Below are positions 37,142 through 46,222 of a DNA stretch of 64,000 bases, piece after piece (the stretch's first letter is position 1; every line of letters begins with the position of its first letter). The position numbers and the translations under genes were made by a program. Below the pieces are notes generated by a model that saw only the letters and a program-made list of their open reading frames with translations, made no database searches and was not told the origin of the DNA. The stretch is from Bradyrhizobium sp. LHD-71 (GTDB lineage: Bacteria > Pseudomonadota > Alphaproteobacteria > Rhizobiales > Xanthobacteraceae): the NCBI RefSeq assembly GCF_031157255.1, contig NZ_JAVIFX010000001.1, forward strand, positions 62,001 through 126,000, read 5' to 3'.

Positions 37142-37893
37142 CCGCGCCGCTGCTTGCAGTCGAGAATGTCGGACGCAGGTTCGGCGGCTTCGTCGCCCTG
37201 GAGGGCGTCACGGCAGCGTTTCAGCCCGGAAAGGTGACGTCGATTATCGGGCCGAACGGTGCAGGCAAGAGTACGTTCTTCAACGTTCTCTCAGGCGTGC
37301 TCACCCCGTCGAGCGGATCGGTCCGTTTCAAGGGCAAGGACCTGGCGGGCGTGCGCCAGCACGAGTTTGTGCATCTCGGCATCGCCCGCTCCTACCAGAT
37401 CACCAACATCTTCCCGGAGCTCAGCGCACATGAAAACGTGCGGGTCGCTGCCCAGGCCGGCCGGGCGCGCTACAACATCTGGACCAACCGGAAGCGGTTC
37501 TCCGAGCTGGACGACAAAGCGGATGCTGCGCTTGTGGCGGTCGGTCTCGCGGCCAAGCGCACTGAGACTGCCAAGTTTCTGGCGCACGGCCAGCAGCGCG
37601 CGCTCGAGATCGCGATTGCGCTGACCTCCGATCCGCAAGTGCTGCTGCTCGACGAGCCGACGGCAGGCATGGGCCCGGAAGAAACGCGGGACATGGTTGC
37701 GTTGCTGGAGAAACTGGCGAGCGAACGCACAATCCTGCTCGTCGAGCACAAGATGAAGATGATCCTCGGCCTCAGCGACCGGATTCTCGTGTTGCACCAC
37801 GGGCGGCTGATCGCCGACGGCTCGCCGCGCGACATTCAGACGGATTCCGAGGTTCGTCGCGTCTACCTGGGACAGAACGATGGCTATGCTTGA
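37138..37893 (+). CDS. Branched-chain-type ABC transporter ATPase (LivG)
   Basis: A 251-residue ATPase. Walker A is GPNGAGKSTFF, the Q-loop lies in ARSYQITNIF, the signature is degenerate (LAHGQQRALEIAIAL instead of LSGGQ), Walker B is VLLLDEP with AGMGPEE after it, and the switch histidine is in VEHKMKMI. The degenerate signature is usual in LivG. It overlaps the next gene by 14 bases. Confidence 0.93.
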   Translation: MTAPLLAVENVGRRFGGFVALEGVTAAFQPGKVTSIIGPNGAGKSTFFNVLSGVLTPSSGSVRFKGKDLAGVRQHEFVHLGIARSYQITNIFPELSAHENVRVAAQAGRARYNIWTNRKRFSELDDKADAALVAVGLAAKRTETAKFLAHGQQRALEIAIALTSDPQVLLLDEPTAGMGPEETRDMVALLEKLASERTILLVEHKMKMILGLSDRILVLHHGRLIADGSPRDIQTDSEVRRVYLGQNDGYA

Positions 37894-38590
37894 AACCAAG
37901 GATCTGCACGCCTGGTATGGCCCGAGCCATATTCTCCATGGCGTATCGATTTCGGTCGGCGAAGGCGAGGCCGTGGCCCTTGTCGGTCGGAATGGCGCGG
38001 GAAAGACCACCACGATCCGGTCGATCATGGGGCTGATGCCGAAGACGACGGGCACTCTGTGCTTCGCCGGCACCGACCTCATGTCCATGCGTGCGCATGA
38101 CCGATACCGTCTTGGTCTGGCCTATGTGCCGGAAGAGCGACGGATCGTGCCCGGCCTCACCGTACGGGAAAACCTGCAGCTTGGTCTTGTTGCGGGGCGC
38201 GGCGACATCAGCGAAAGCGCCGCGATCGACGAAATTGCCGAGAGCTTTCCCCGTCTCAAGGAGCGGCTGGGCCAGGAAGCTGTGACGATGTCAGGCGGCG
38301 AGCAGCAGATGCTCGCCATCGCTCGCGCCATGATCGGCAGGCCGAAAATGATCCTGCTCGACGAACCTTCCGAAGGCATCATGCCGGTGCTTGTCGAGGA
38401 GATGGGCGCGCTGTTTCGCCGCTTGCGCACGCAAGGCGTCACGCTGCTGCTGGTGGAACAGAACGTCGAATGGGCGCTGCGCCTCGCCGACCGCGCCGTC
38501 ATCATCGACCAGGGCGAGGTCGTCTACGAAAGCAGCTCGGCAGCGCTGCTGGCCGACAAGGCCATCCAGGAGCGCTACTGCGCGGTTTGA
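37880..38590 (+). CDS. Branched-chain-type ABC transporter ATPase (LivF)
   Basis: A 236-residue ATPase with Walker A GRNGAGKTTTIRSIMG, signature MSGGEQQMLAIARAM, Walker B MILLDEPSEGIMP and switch histidine replaced in the usual LivF way (VEQNVEWAL). Together with LivG, LivH, LivM and the binding protein this completes an importer within the Mo-hydroxylase operon. Confidence 0.93.
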   Translation: MAMLETKDLHAWYGPSHILHGVSISVGEGEAVALVGRNGAGKTTTIRSIMGLMPKTTGTLCFAGTDLMSMRAHDRYRLGLAYVPEERRIVPGLTVRENLQLGLVAGRGDISESAAIDEIAESFPRLKERLGQEAVTMSGGEQQMLAIARAMIGRPKMILLDEPSEGIMPVLVEEMGALFRRLRTQGVTLLLVEQNVEWALRLADRAVIIDQGEVVYESSSAALLADKAIQERYCAV

Positions 38591-38616
38591 GCATCTCAAG
38601 AGATTTCGGTGATCCC

Positions 38617-39075
38617 ATGCAAATGAACGACAGCCAGCGCGTGCCAGCATCGCGAGAGCAGGTCTGGGCCGCTCTGAATAATCCGGACGTGCTGCGCCAA
38701 TGCATTCCCGGTTGTCAAAGCCTCGAGATGTTGTCGCCGACCGACATGACCGCAACGGTGGTCATCAAGGTCGGCCCTGTGAAGGCCACCTTCGGCGGCA
38801 AGGTGACCTTAAGCGATATCGATCCTCCAAACGGCTACCGGATCGTCGGAGAAGGATCAGGCGGAGTCGCAGGCTTTGCCAAGGGTGGAGCGACTGTCCG
38901 TCTCGAAGCCGTCGGAGAGCAGGAAACAATCCTTCATTATGAAGTCAACTCGCAGATCGGCGGCAAGCTGGCGCAGCTCGGTGCGCGATTGATCGACTCC
39001 ACGGCAAAGAAACTGGCGGGTGAATTCTTCACCCGCTTCGGTGCAGTGATCTCCAGCGAGACCGGCTCCGTATGA
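38617..39075 (+). CDS. CoxG-like SRPBCC family protein
   Basis: A 152-residue protein of the CoxG/SRPBCC fold, opening [32 protein letters not shown] and containing [42 protein letters not shown]. In carboxydotrophs CoxG is thought to help attach or mature the hydroxylase; in other clusters such proteins always accompany CoxMSL-type enzymes. The usual C-terminal membrane anchor of CoxG is absent here, as the protein ends right after the fold. It lies between livF and the aldehyde dehydrogenase. Confidence 0.88.
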   Translation: MQMNDSQRVPASREQVWAALNNPDVLRQCIPGCQSLEMLSPTDMTATVVIKVGPVKATFGGKVTLSDIDPPNGYRIVGEGSGGVAGFAKGGATVRLEAVGEQETILHYEVNSQIGGKLAQLGARLIDSTAKKLAGEFFTRFGAVISSETGSV

Positions 39076-39103
39076 ATCCAACGAACTCCAGAAGGAGCAT
39101 CCG

Positions 39104-40597
39104 ATGACCTCAGCGATCAGACACTACATCAACGGGAAGCTTGTCGCCGGCAACGGTGAGCGCACATCAGCCGTGTTCAATCCCGCGACCGGCGAGCAGA
39201 GCAGCACGGTCACGCTCGCGTCACTGGCTGATGTGAACCAGGCGGTTGCCGCGGCACGCACGGCCAGTGGACGCTGGGGCGAAACACCCGCCCTGCTCCG
39301 CGCGCGTATTCTCAACCGCTTCTTGCGCATTGCCGAAGACCGGATCGAGGAGCTTGCCGCTCTGATCACCTCCGAGCACGGCAAGACGCTGTCCGACGCC
39401 AAGGGCGAAATTCAGCGCGGCCTGGAAGTCGTCGAGTTCGCGACCGGCGCGCCTCAGCTTCTGAAGGGCGAAGTCAGCGAGAACGTCGGAACGCGCGTCG
39501 ACAGCTTCGCGGTTCGTCAACCGCTGGGCGTCGTCGCCGGCATCACTCCGTTCAACTTTCCAGCGATGGTGCCGATGTGGATGTTCCCGGTGGCGCTGGC
39601 GTGCGGCAACACGTTCATCCTGAAGCCCTCCGAGCGCGACCCGTCCGCATCCCTCCTGATCGCCCAGTGGCTCACCGAGGCCGGACTGCCCGAGGGGGTC
39701 TTCAATGTCGTCCAGGGCGACAAGGAAGCAGTCGATGCGCTGCTTTCGCATCCCGACGTCGAGGCGATCAGCTTCGTCGGGTCGACGCCGATTGCCCGCT
39801 ATATCTATGCGACGGCGACCAGCAGCGGCAAACGCTGCCAGGCGCTGGGCGGCGCCAAGAACCACATGGTCGTCATGCCGGATGCCGACCTCGATCAGGC
39901 GGTCGATGCGCTGATGGGTGCAGCCTATGGATCGGCCGGCGAGCGTTGCATGGCGATCTCGGTCGCGGTGCCCGTCGGCGAGAAGACGGCCGACGCCCTG
40001 ATCTCGAAGCTCGAGCCGAAAATTCGCGCCCTCAAGATCGGTTCGGGCCTCAATGTGGACTCGGAGATGGGGCCGCTGATCACCAAACAGCATCTGGACA
40101 AGGTGCGCGCCTACATCGATTCCGGCGTCGCAGAAGGGGCAAAGCTCGTCATTGACGGTCGGGATTTCCGGTCGAATGGAGGCGGATATTTCATCGGCGG
40201 ATCGTTGTTCGACCACGTCACCACCGACATGAAGATTTACAAGGAAGAGATCTTCGGCCCGGTGCTGGCGATCGTCCGCTCGCCCGACTACGCGACCGCG
40301 GCGCGTATGATCAACGATCATGAGTTCGGTAACGGCACGGCCATCTTCACCCGCAATGGCGATGTGGCCCGCGAATTCGCCCATCGCATCCGCGTCGGCA
40401 TGGTCGGCGTCAACGTCCCAATTCCCGTGCCGATGGCCTTCAACTCCTTCGGCGGCTGGAAGGCGTCGTTGTTCGGCGACCACCACATGCACGGACCTGA
40501 AGGCGTCCGCTTTTACACACGGCTGAAGACCGTCACCAGCCGCTGGCCAACCAGCATCGCGCAGGGCGCCGAGTTCGTCATGCCGACCATGAGGTGA
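39104..40597 (+). CDS. mmsA: CoA-acylating methylmalonate/malonate-semialdehyde dehydrogenase
   Basis: A 497-residue aldehyde dehydrogenase that should oxidise (methyl)malonate semialdehyde to propionyl- or acetyl-CoA with NAD and CoA. The catalytic cysteine is C282 in [14 protein letters not shown]. The segment [16 protein letters not shown] replaces the ELGGK motif of ordinary aldehyde dehydrogenases, which lack CoA acylation; this is diagnostic for the MmsA class. The opening [32 protein letters not shown] is also characteristic. As the last gene of the operon it suggests that the substrate of the molybdenum hydroxylase is degraded to a C3 or C4 semialdehyde. Confidence 0.93.
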   Translation: MTSAIRHYINGKLVAGNGERTSAVFNPATGEQSSTVTLASLADVNQAVAAARTASGRWGETPALLRARILNRFLRIAEDRIEELAALITSEHGKTLSDAKGEIQRGLEVVEFATGAPQLLKGEVSENVGTRVDSFAVRQPLGVVAGITPFNFPAMVPMWMFPVALACGNTFILKPSERDPSASLLIAQWLTEAGLPEGVFNVVQGDKEAVDALLSHPDVEAISFVGSTPIARYIYATATSSGKRCQALGGAKNHMVVMPDADLDQAVDALMGAAYGSAGERCMAISVAVPVGEKTADALISKLEPKIRALKIGSGLNVDSEMGPLITKQHLDKVRAYIDSGVAEGAKLVIDGRDFRSNGGGYFIGGSLFDHVTTDMKIYKEEIFGPVLAIVRSPDYATAARMINDHEFGNGTAIFTRNGDVAREFAHRIRVGMVGVNVPIPVPMAFNSFGGWKASLFGDHHMHGPEGVRFYTRLKTVTSRWPTSIAQGAEFVMPTMR

Positions 40598-40639
40598 TGC
40601 CGGCCGGGAAATCCGGTCCCTCGTTCTGGAGCAACAGGT

Positions 40640-40667
40640 GGCGGAATGCCGGCCGGCCGGTTCCGCC
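40640..40667 (+). terminator. Hairpin downstream of mmsA
   Basis: GGCGGAA and TTCCGCC enclose a GC-rich self-complementary loop (CCGGCCGG inside). It lies 43 bases after the mmsA stop. The T-run (ATATTTTTT) is about 25 bases further on, so termination here may be Rho-dependent or weak. Confidence 0.45.
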
Positions 40668-40756
40668 GACGGCTTGCCGACATCTGTTATATTTTTTGCT
40701 CTGCGGCACGATTTTGCCTTAACCTGACAACGTCGCCGGCAACGTCCGGCACGACA

Positions 40757-40785
40757 CCCGTGCGAACGCTTCATCGCAGCACGGG
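40757..40785 (+). promoter_or_regulatory. Stem-loop in the leader of the next binding-protein gene
   Basis: CCCGTGC and GCACGGG enclose 15 bases and end 15 bases before the GGAGG ribosome site. It is followed by eight A residues, so it is not a terminator for forward transcription. It could stabilise the mRNA or modulate initiation. Confidence 0.4.
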
Positions 40786-40813
40786 CGTTAAAAAAAACAG
40801 GGAGGCAACAGCG

Positions 40814-42040
40814 ATGAGAAGCAGATTTGCGCAATTGGCGATCGTCTCGGCGATCACGCTCGCCGTGTCGGCCACAGCCGCGCTTGCGCAGAAGAAATAC
40901 GATAGCGGCGCCTCCGACACCGAGATCAAGATCGGCCAGACCGCGCCGTTCTCCGGCCCGGCGTCCGCCTACGCGACGATTGCCAAGGCACAAGCCGCCT
41001 ATGTAAAGATGATCAACGATCAGGGCGGCGTGAACGGCCGCAAGATCAACCTCATCCAATATGACGACGCCTATTCGCCACCGAAAACCGTCGAACAGAT
41101 CCGCAGGCTCGTTGAAGGGGACGAAGTATTGCTGACGTTCCAGGTGCTCGGCACGCCCTCGAACGCCGCGGTTCAGAAGTATCTCAACCAGAAGAAGGTG
41201 CCGCAGCTGCTCGCCAGTACCGGCGCCGATCGCTTCAGCGATCACGTCAACTATCCCTGGACCATAGGCTACAACCCTTCGTACCAGACCGAAGGGCGCA
41301 TCTACGCGCAATACATTCTGGCGAACCATCCGGATGCCAAGATCGCGATCCTGTTCCAGAACGACGACCTCGGCCGCGACTACATCACCGGGTTGAAGGC
41401 GGGCCTCGGCGACAAGGCCAAGACGATGATCGTCGCCGAGGCCTCCTACGAGCTGACCGACCCGACCATCGACTCGCAGATGGTCAAACTCAAGAACTCC
41501 GGCGCCAACCTGCTCTACAACATGTCGACCCCGAAATTCGCGGCCCAGGCCATCAAGAAGCTTGCAGAAATGGCCTGGAAGCCGGTCCACATCCTCGACA
41601 TCAACGCCAGCGGCGTGGCCGAGGTGATGAGGCCGGCCGGGCTCGAGAACTCGAAGGACATCATCAGCGTCAACTACGGCAAGGACATGTACGACCCACA
41701 GTGGCAGAACGATGAGGGCATGAAGCGGTTCTGGGCCTTCATGGACAAGTACTATGAAGGCGGCGACCGCATGTCGAGCTTCAACGGCTACGGCTATTCA
41801 ACGTCGCAGCTGCTGATTGAGATCCTCAAGCGCTGCGGCGACAACCTCACGCGTGAGAACGTGATGAAACAGGCCACCAGCTTGAAGGACGTGGTGCTCG
41901 ATCTGGCGCTGCCCGGCATCAAGATCAGCAGCTCCCCCACCGACTATCGCCTCAACAAGCAGCTGCAGATGATGAAGTTCGACGGCGAACGCTGGGTTCT
42001 CTTCGGCCCGATCATCGACGCCGGCAAGAACGGCACCTGA
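40814..42040 (+). CDS. ABC transporter substrate-binding protein (LivJ type), orphan
   Basis: A 408-residue periplasmic binding protein with a Sec signal (residues 1-25, ending ATAALAQ). Landmarks are IKIGQTAPFSGPASAYATIAKAQ, INDQGGVNGRKINLIQYDDAYSPPKTVEQIRRLVE and FQNDDLGRDYITGLKAGLG. The start has GGAGG nine bases upstream; longer readings lack a signal peptide. No transporter parts follow; the next gene is parC in the opposite direction. It is a close paralogue of the binding protein at 3261-4457, so both probably bind related ligands. Confidence 0.9.
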   Translation: MRSRFAQLAIVSAITLAVSATAALAQKKYDSGASDTEIKIGQTAPFSGPASAYATIAKAQAAYVKMINDQGGVNGRKINLIQYDDAYSPPKTVEQIRRLVEGDEVLLTFQVLGTPSNAAVQKYLNQKKVPQLLASTGADRFSDHVNYPWTIGYNPSYQTEGRIYAQYILANHPDAKIAILFQNDDLGRDYITGLKAGLGDKAKTMIVAEASYELTDPTIDSQMVKLKNSGANLLYNMSTPKFAAQAIKKLAEMAWKPVHILDINASGVAEVMRPAGLENSKDIISVNYGKDMYDPQWQNDEGMKRFWAFMDKYYEGGDRMSSFNGYGYSTSQLLIEILKRCGDNLTRENVMKQATSLKDVVLDLALPGIKISSSPTDYRLNKQLQMMKFDGERWVLFGPIIDAGKNGT

Positions 42041-42046
42041 AGCGCT

Positions 42047-42088
42047 TCACCCTCCCCCCGCTCGCGAAGCGTGCGGTGGGGAGGGTGA
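42047..42088. terminator. Bidirectional hairpin between the binding-protein gene and parC
   Basis: TCACCCTCCCC and GGGGAGGGTGA form a perfect eleven-pair stem around a 20-base loop. It lies just after the binding-protein stop and 58 bases beyond the parC stop, serving both converging units. This sequence type is common as an intergenic repeat in Bradyrhizobium relatives. T-runs are absent. Confidence 0.6.
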
Positions 42089-42145
42089 GACCTCGCAGAG
42101 ATCATATGCAATAGCATCCGCTCGCGAAGGGGCGAGCAGAGCGCG

Positions 42146-44401
42146 CTAGTCGATGACGCGCCCGAACCTGTTCGACTTTGGAAAGCCCTTCGGCGGCAGC
42201 CGCCCGGCATCGGCGCGATTGCCGCGCCATTCGGCCAGCTCCTTGATCGTCGCCGAGAACTCGCGCCCTGCCGAGTCACGCCAGGTCAGGCCGTCGCTTG
42301 CGGCAAACGTGGCAATGTCCGACAGCCCGCCGTCCTTATACTTCTGCAGCCGCACGCCCCTGCCCCGCGCCATCTCCGGCACCTGGTCGAGCGGGAACAG
42401 GATCATCTTCCGGTTCTCACCGATCGCAGCGACGGTATCGCCCGAAACCAGCGTGACCGCGCGCGCTTCGTTCGGCGGCGTGACGTTCAGCACCTGCTTG
42501 CCCTTGCGGGTATTGCCGACGCAATCGTCCTCGTTGACGATAAAGCCCTGCCCGTCGCGGCTGGCGACCAGGAACTTACGGCCGCCCTTGTTGACGAACA
42601 GCGACACGATGTCGGCGTCCTGCTCCATGTCGATGAACAGGCGGATCGGCTCGCCATGGCCGCGCCCACCCGGCAGCTTCGAGGCGTCGAGCGTGTAGAA
42701 CTTGCCGTTGGTGGAGAAGAGAAGCAGCTTCGACGTCGTCTCTGCGAAGAAGGCAAAGCCGAGCTTGTCATCGGTCTTGAAGGCGAGACCTGACAGGTCC
42801 GCCACCTGCCCCTTCAGCGTCCGCACCCAGCCCTTCTCGGAAACCACAACCGTGATCGGCTCGCGCTCGACCAGTGCCTCCTCGATCGCCGCCAGATCGT
42901 GCTCCGGCGCATCGGCGAATTGCGTGCGGCGCTTGCCGAGCGGCGTCTTCGGGCCGAAGGTGTCACGCACCTTCTTGATCTCCTCAGCGACGCGCTTCCA
43001 CTGTTCGGTCTCTGAAGCCAGCAGCGCCTTGATGCCCTTCAGCTCGGTCCGCAAATCCTTGTCCTCGGTGCGGATCTCCATTTCCTCGAGCTTGCGCAGG
43101 CTGCGCAGGCGCATGTTGAGGATGGCGTCGGCCTGAACCTCCGTCAGTTTGAAGGTCTTGATCAGCATCGGCTTGGGCTCATCCTCGGTGCGGATGATCT
43201 TGATGACCTTGTCGAGGTTCAGATAGGCGATCAGGTAGCCGCCGAGCACCTCGAGCCGGCTTTCGATCTGCCCCTCGCGAAAGCGCGAGCGGCGAATCAG
43301 CACCTCGCGACGATGGTCGACCCATTCGCGCAGGACTTCGGCGAGGCCGACTACCTTCGGAACGCGCCCCTTGATCAGCACGTTCATGTTTAAGGAGATG
43401 CGGCTTTCGAGCTCCGTCAGCTTGAACAGCGACTCCATCATCAGTTCGGGGTCGACGTTGCGCGATTTCGGCTCGATGACGATGCGCACATCTTCCGCGG
43501 ACTCGTCGCGGATGTCGGCCACCATATGCAGCTTCTTGTCGTTGAGAAGATCCGCGATGCGCTCGATCAGCCGCGACTTCTGCACCAGCCAGGGAATCTC
43601 GGTGACGACGACGACCCAGGTGCCGCGGGCGCCCTCTTCCTGTTTCCACTTGGCGCGCACGCGGAATGCGCCACGCCCGGTCGTATAGGCTTCCGCAATG
43701 GATTCATGCGAATCGACGACGATGCCGCCGGTCGGAAAGTCCGGCCCCTTCACGTATTTCAGAAGGCTGCGCGACTTCGCCTGGGGCTTGTCGATCAGAT
43801 GCAGCGCCGCGTCGCAAAGCTCGGCGGCGTTGTGCGGCGGGATTGCGGTCGCCATGCCGACAGCAATGCCCTGCGCGCCGTTCGCCAGCAGGTTAGGAAA
43901 TGCGCCGGGAAGAACCGCGGGCTCTTTCGTGGTCCCGTCGTAGTTCGGGCGGAAATCGACCGCGTCCTCGTCGATGCCGTCGAGCAGGAGCCGCGCGACC
44001 TCGGTGAGCCGCGCCTCGGTGTAGCGATAGGCGGCCGGATTGTCGCCGTCGATGTTGCCGAAGTTGCCCTGGCCGTCCACCAGCGGATAGCGCGAGGCGA
44101 AATCCTGCGCGAGACGCACCAGTGCGTCATAGATGGACTGGTCGCCGTGCGGATGGAATCCGCCCATCACGTCGCCGACGATCTTCGCCGATTTCTTGAA
44201 CGTTGCGCCGGGATCGAGTCGCAGCAGGCGCATGCCATAGAGGATGCGCCGGTGTACCGGCTTCAGACCGTCGCGCGCGTCGGGGAGCGCACGGTGCATG
44301 ATGGTCGACAGCGCATAGGCGAGATAACGCTCTTCCAGCGCCTCGCGCAGCGGGACCTCGTGAACTTCCGGCGGCTCCGGGGGAATCAATGTCTTGCCCA
44401 T
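42146..44401 (-). CDS. parC: DNA topoisomerase IV subunit A
   Basis: A 751-residue type IIA topoisomerase subunit that decatenates daughter chromosomes. It has the N-terminal [32 protein letters not shown], the quinolone-region [24 protein letters not shown], and the catalytic tyrosine Y127 in RYTEARL. The C-terminal beta-pinwheel is present but shorter than in GyrA and lacks a GyrA box, supporting ParC. Reverse strand, alone between two convergent neighbours. Confidence 0.95.
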   Translation of the reverse strand: MGKTLIPPEPPEVHEVPLREALEERYLAYALSTIMHRALPDARDGLKPVHRRILYGMRLLRLDPGATFKKSAKIVGDVMGGFHPHGDQSIYDALVRLAQDFASRYPLVDGQGNFGNIDGDNPAAYRYTEARLTEVARLLLDGIDEDAVDFRPNYDGTTKEPAVLPGAFPNLLANGAQGIAVGMATAIPPHNAAELCDAALHLIDKPQAKSRSLLKYVKGPDFPTGGIVVDSHESIAEAYTTGRGAFRVRAKWKQEEGARGTWVVVVTEIPWLVQKSRLIERIADLLNDKKLHMVADIRDESAEDVRIVIEPKSRNVDPELMMESLFKLTELESRISLNMNVLIKGRVPKVVGLAEVLREWVDHRREVLIRRSRFREGQIESRLEVLGGYLIAYLNLDKVIKIIRTEDEPKPMLIKTFKLTEVQADAILNMRLRSLRKLEEMEIRTEDKDLRTELKGIKALLASETEQWKRVAEEIKKVRDTFGPKTPLGKRRTQFADAPEHDLAAIEEALVEREPITVVVSEKGWVRTLKGQVADLSGLAFKTDDKLGFAFFAETTSKLLLFSTNGKFYTLDASKLPGGRGHGEPIRLFIDMEQDADIVSLFVNKGGRKFLVASRDGQGFIVNEDDCVGNTRKGKQVLNVTPPNEARAVTLVSGDTVAAIGENRKMILFPLDQVPEMARGRGVRLQKYKDGGLSDIATFAASDGLTWRDSAGREFSATIKELAEWRGNRADAGRLPPKGFPKSNRFGRVID

Positions 44402-44538
44402 GGCGCCGAATTAACCCTAAGGCGCGCCATGAACAAGGAATGAATGAGTCCGCCATCACTTGCGCGCATTTTTGCGAGCAATTGCAAGGGCCCCGCCGCA
44501 ACCTGAGCGGCGGCCGTTGAATGTGGAGGACCGTACGA

Positions 44539-44826
44539 ATGCGTCGTTTGATGTTTGCAGCCGCCGTGGCATTGGCGGGAACACTAGCCGGCGGCAGCGC
44601 CCAGGCCCTGCCCGGCGCACCGGTTCCCGGCGCCGTTGCGCAGGAAGGTCTCGCGCAAAACGTGAGGCTGGTCTGCCGTCCGGTCTGGAACGGCTGGCGC
44701 TGGGTCCAGCAATGCTACCACACGGGCCCGCGCTTTCATCACCACCATCGCCACCACTGGCGGCACCACCACCATCGGCGCCACCATCACCATCATCACC
44801 ACCACCGGCGTCATCACTGGCACTAG
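44539..44826 (+). CDS. Secreted histidine-rich small protein
   Basis: A 95-residue product with a signal peptide (residues 1 to about 23, ending GSAQA), a short middle section with two cysteines (VCRPVWNGWRWVQQCYHTGP, C46 and C59) and a C-terminal 30-residue tail of almost only histidine and arginine, including a run of eight histidines (82-89). GTGGAGGA precedes the ATG. Similar exported RPVWNGWRWVQQCY proteins are frequent in Bradyrhizobium. It probably binds metal in the periplasm through the tail; the disulfide-capable middle may form a small fold. Function is unknown. Confidence 0.75.
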   Translation: MRRLMFAAAVALAGTLAGGSAQALPGAPVPGAVAQEGLAQNVRLVCRPVWNGWRWVQQCYHTGPRFHHHHRHHWRHHHHRRHHHHHHHHRRHHWH

Positions 44827-44835
44827 CAAGTGCTT

Positions 44836-44869
44836 GCATGGGCGGGTCGCGATCGCGGCCCGCCCATGC
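44836..44869. terminator. Bidirectional hairpin between the secreted His-rich and RraB-like genes
   Basis: GCATGGGCGGG and CCCGCCCATGC are perfect 11-bp arms around a centre that contains the palindrome CGCGATCGCG. Only one base pair in 34 bases is mismatched. It sits ten bases after the stop of the forward gene and 28 bases beyond the stop of the reverse gene. Confidence 0.65.
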
Positions 44870-44896
44870 CGCTGCCGCGCTCTCCCCGCGCCGAGC

Positions 44897-45214
44897 CTAA
44901 TGACGGGGTATCTCGGCCTCCCAGCCGTCGTATTCGCCGCCAACATCGGCGGCCAGCGTCTCCATCAATCGCCGAAGGGAGACGATCAACTCCTCGGACA
45001 GGACGACCACGTGGCCTGCAAGAACGAGCCACTTCACGCTGCCCGCACTCAGGCCCTGTTCGACCTCAAACCCGCGGCGCGCGAGTTCGTCCGCAATCGC
45101 GGCGGCAATTTCCTTCGTCGGCGCGTAGAGATAGTGCTGCACGGCATGAGGCGTGGTCAGATCTGCCAGCGCCGCCGCCTCTTCGATCGCACGCCCGTCG
45201 ATGGTGCTCGTCAT
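44897..45214 (-). CDS. RraB-family ribonuclease E inhibitor-like protein
   Basis: A 105-residue protein with the RraB fold signature: HYLYAPTKEIAAAIADELARRGFEVE, VKWLVLAGHVVVLSEELI and the ending GGEYDGWEAEIPRH, where YDGWE is the family hallmark. In E. coli RraB binds RNase E and remodels the degradosome; alphaproteobacterial members are single short domains without tested function. It lies between recO and parC on the same strand. Confidence 0.75.
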   Translation of the reverse strand: MTSTIDGRAIEEAAALADLTTPHAVQHYLYAPTKEIAAAIADELARRGFEVEQGLSAGSVKWLVLAGHVVVLSEELIVSLRRLMETLAADVGGEYDGWEAEIPRH

Positions 45215-45294
45215 AGTGGCGTCTCAGCTGGGGGCCAATTGTAACAGTGACGTCATGGACCGACAGCGAGGTTGCCGCAGCGATTGCGATGTGG

Positions 45295-46038
45295 TCAAGC
45301 GACCACCCTCCGCCGCCGCAGGACCGAAGCAATAAATCCATCACGCGCGTCCGAGTGCCTTTGTCCACGCGGTTCCAGCACGTGACGCAACAGGAACATG
45401 CCGGTCAGCATGAAGGCGTCGCGCAGGTCATCGTCGCTTGGTGGACCACCCGTCCCCACCTCTTCGCGCAGGAATGCCGGCAGCCGCAACAGCTTGTCGC
45501 GCCAGGGCTCGCCCGCGCTGCGCGAGACCGCGTTGCCGGACTTCGGCGACACATAGACGAGATCCTCGGTCGCGCCGGTTGCCGCGCAGGTCGAAAGATC
45601 AAGGCCGAAGCCAAGCTCGGTCAGCATCGCAAGCTCAAACTGCGCAACGTGGACGGCTGCGTGCCGCACGTCGTCAAAGTCGCCTAGAGCGCCCTCGAGC
45701 ATCTCGTAGATGTTCTCATGCGGATCGCGCTCCGGCAGAAGACGGGCGAGCGACGCCAGATGCGTCACGCCATAGACAGCATGCGACGAGGTCAACACGC
45801 CGGCGGCGCGCAGCGTCAGCCCCTCCAGGGCGTAGGTGCCGAGCTGCTCGTCGAGCCGCGCGCGCCACACCGCCCGCACCGTGTTGCCGGGCTGCAGCAC
45901 CGGCCGCATCCGCGCACTGGTCCCGCCGCGCACCAGACCGAGATGCCGGCCATGCTCGCGCGTCAGTAACTCGGCGATGACGCTGCCCTCGCCATGCCGC
46001 CGCACGCCCAGAATAATGCCGTCGTCAGTCCATTCCAT
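45295..46038 (-). CDS. recO: DNA repair protein RecO
   Basis: RecO anneals SSB-coated DNA and loads RecA in the RecFOR pathway. The 247-residue protein opens with the conserved [39 protein letters not shown] (OB fold) and continues with a helical domain; [22 protein letters not shown] contains the usual conserved segment, with one cysteine of the zinc site region. MEWTDDGI is the standard start; a longer reading adds seven residues. It normally follows era directly in this gene order, but here an opposite-strand gene lies between. Confidence 0.94.
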   Translation of the reverse strand: MEWTDDGIILGVRRHGEGSVIAELLTREHGRHLGLVRGGTSARMRPVLQPGNTVRAVWRARLDEQLGTYALEGLTLRAAGVLTSSHAVYGVTHLASLARLLPERDPHENIYEMLEGALGDFDDVRHAAVHVAQFELAMLTELGFGLDLSTCAATGATEDLVYVSPKSGNAVSRSAGEPWRDKLLRLPAFLREEVGTGGPPSDDDLRDAFMLTGMFLLRHVLEPRGQRHSDARDGFIASVLRRRRVVA

Positions 46039-46222
46039 CGGGGGCCGGTATTGCGCCAATTGGTCAAGGGGTGAGATTAAACCGAAACGGCGAGACCGTC
46101 ATGGCCGGAGACAGTGATCGAATTGCCGTCACCCCGGGCTCCGCAAAGCGTCATTCGATGCGCCAATTGACGTATCCATCTGCCATACTAGGTTATGCTG
46201 GCGGTTCACGAAGGGGCTGGGC

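Noticed and set aside
39221-41590. A 789-codon reverse open frame across mmsA and the following binding-protein gene
   Set aside because: It covers two well-supported genes and an intergenic leader on the other strand; the predicted product resembles no family.
44739-44823. A CRISPR-like or tandem DNA repeat
   Set aside because: The CAC/CAT repetition is explained by the histidine codons of the secreted protein; there are no spacers.
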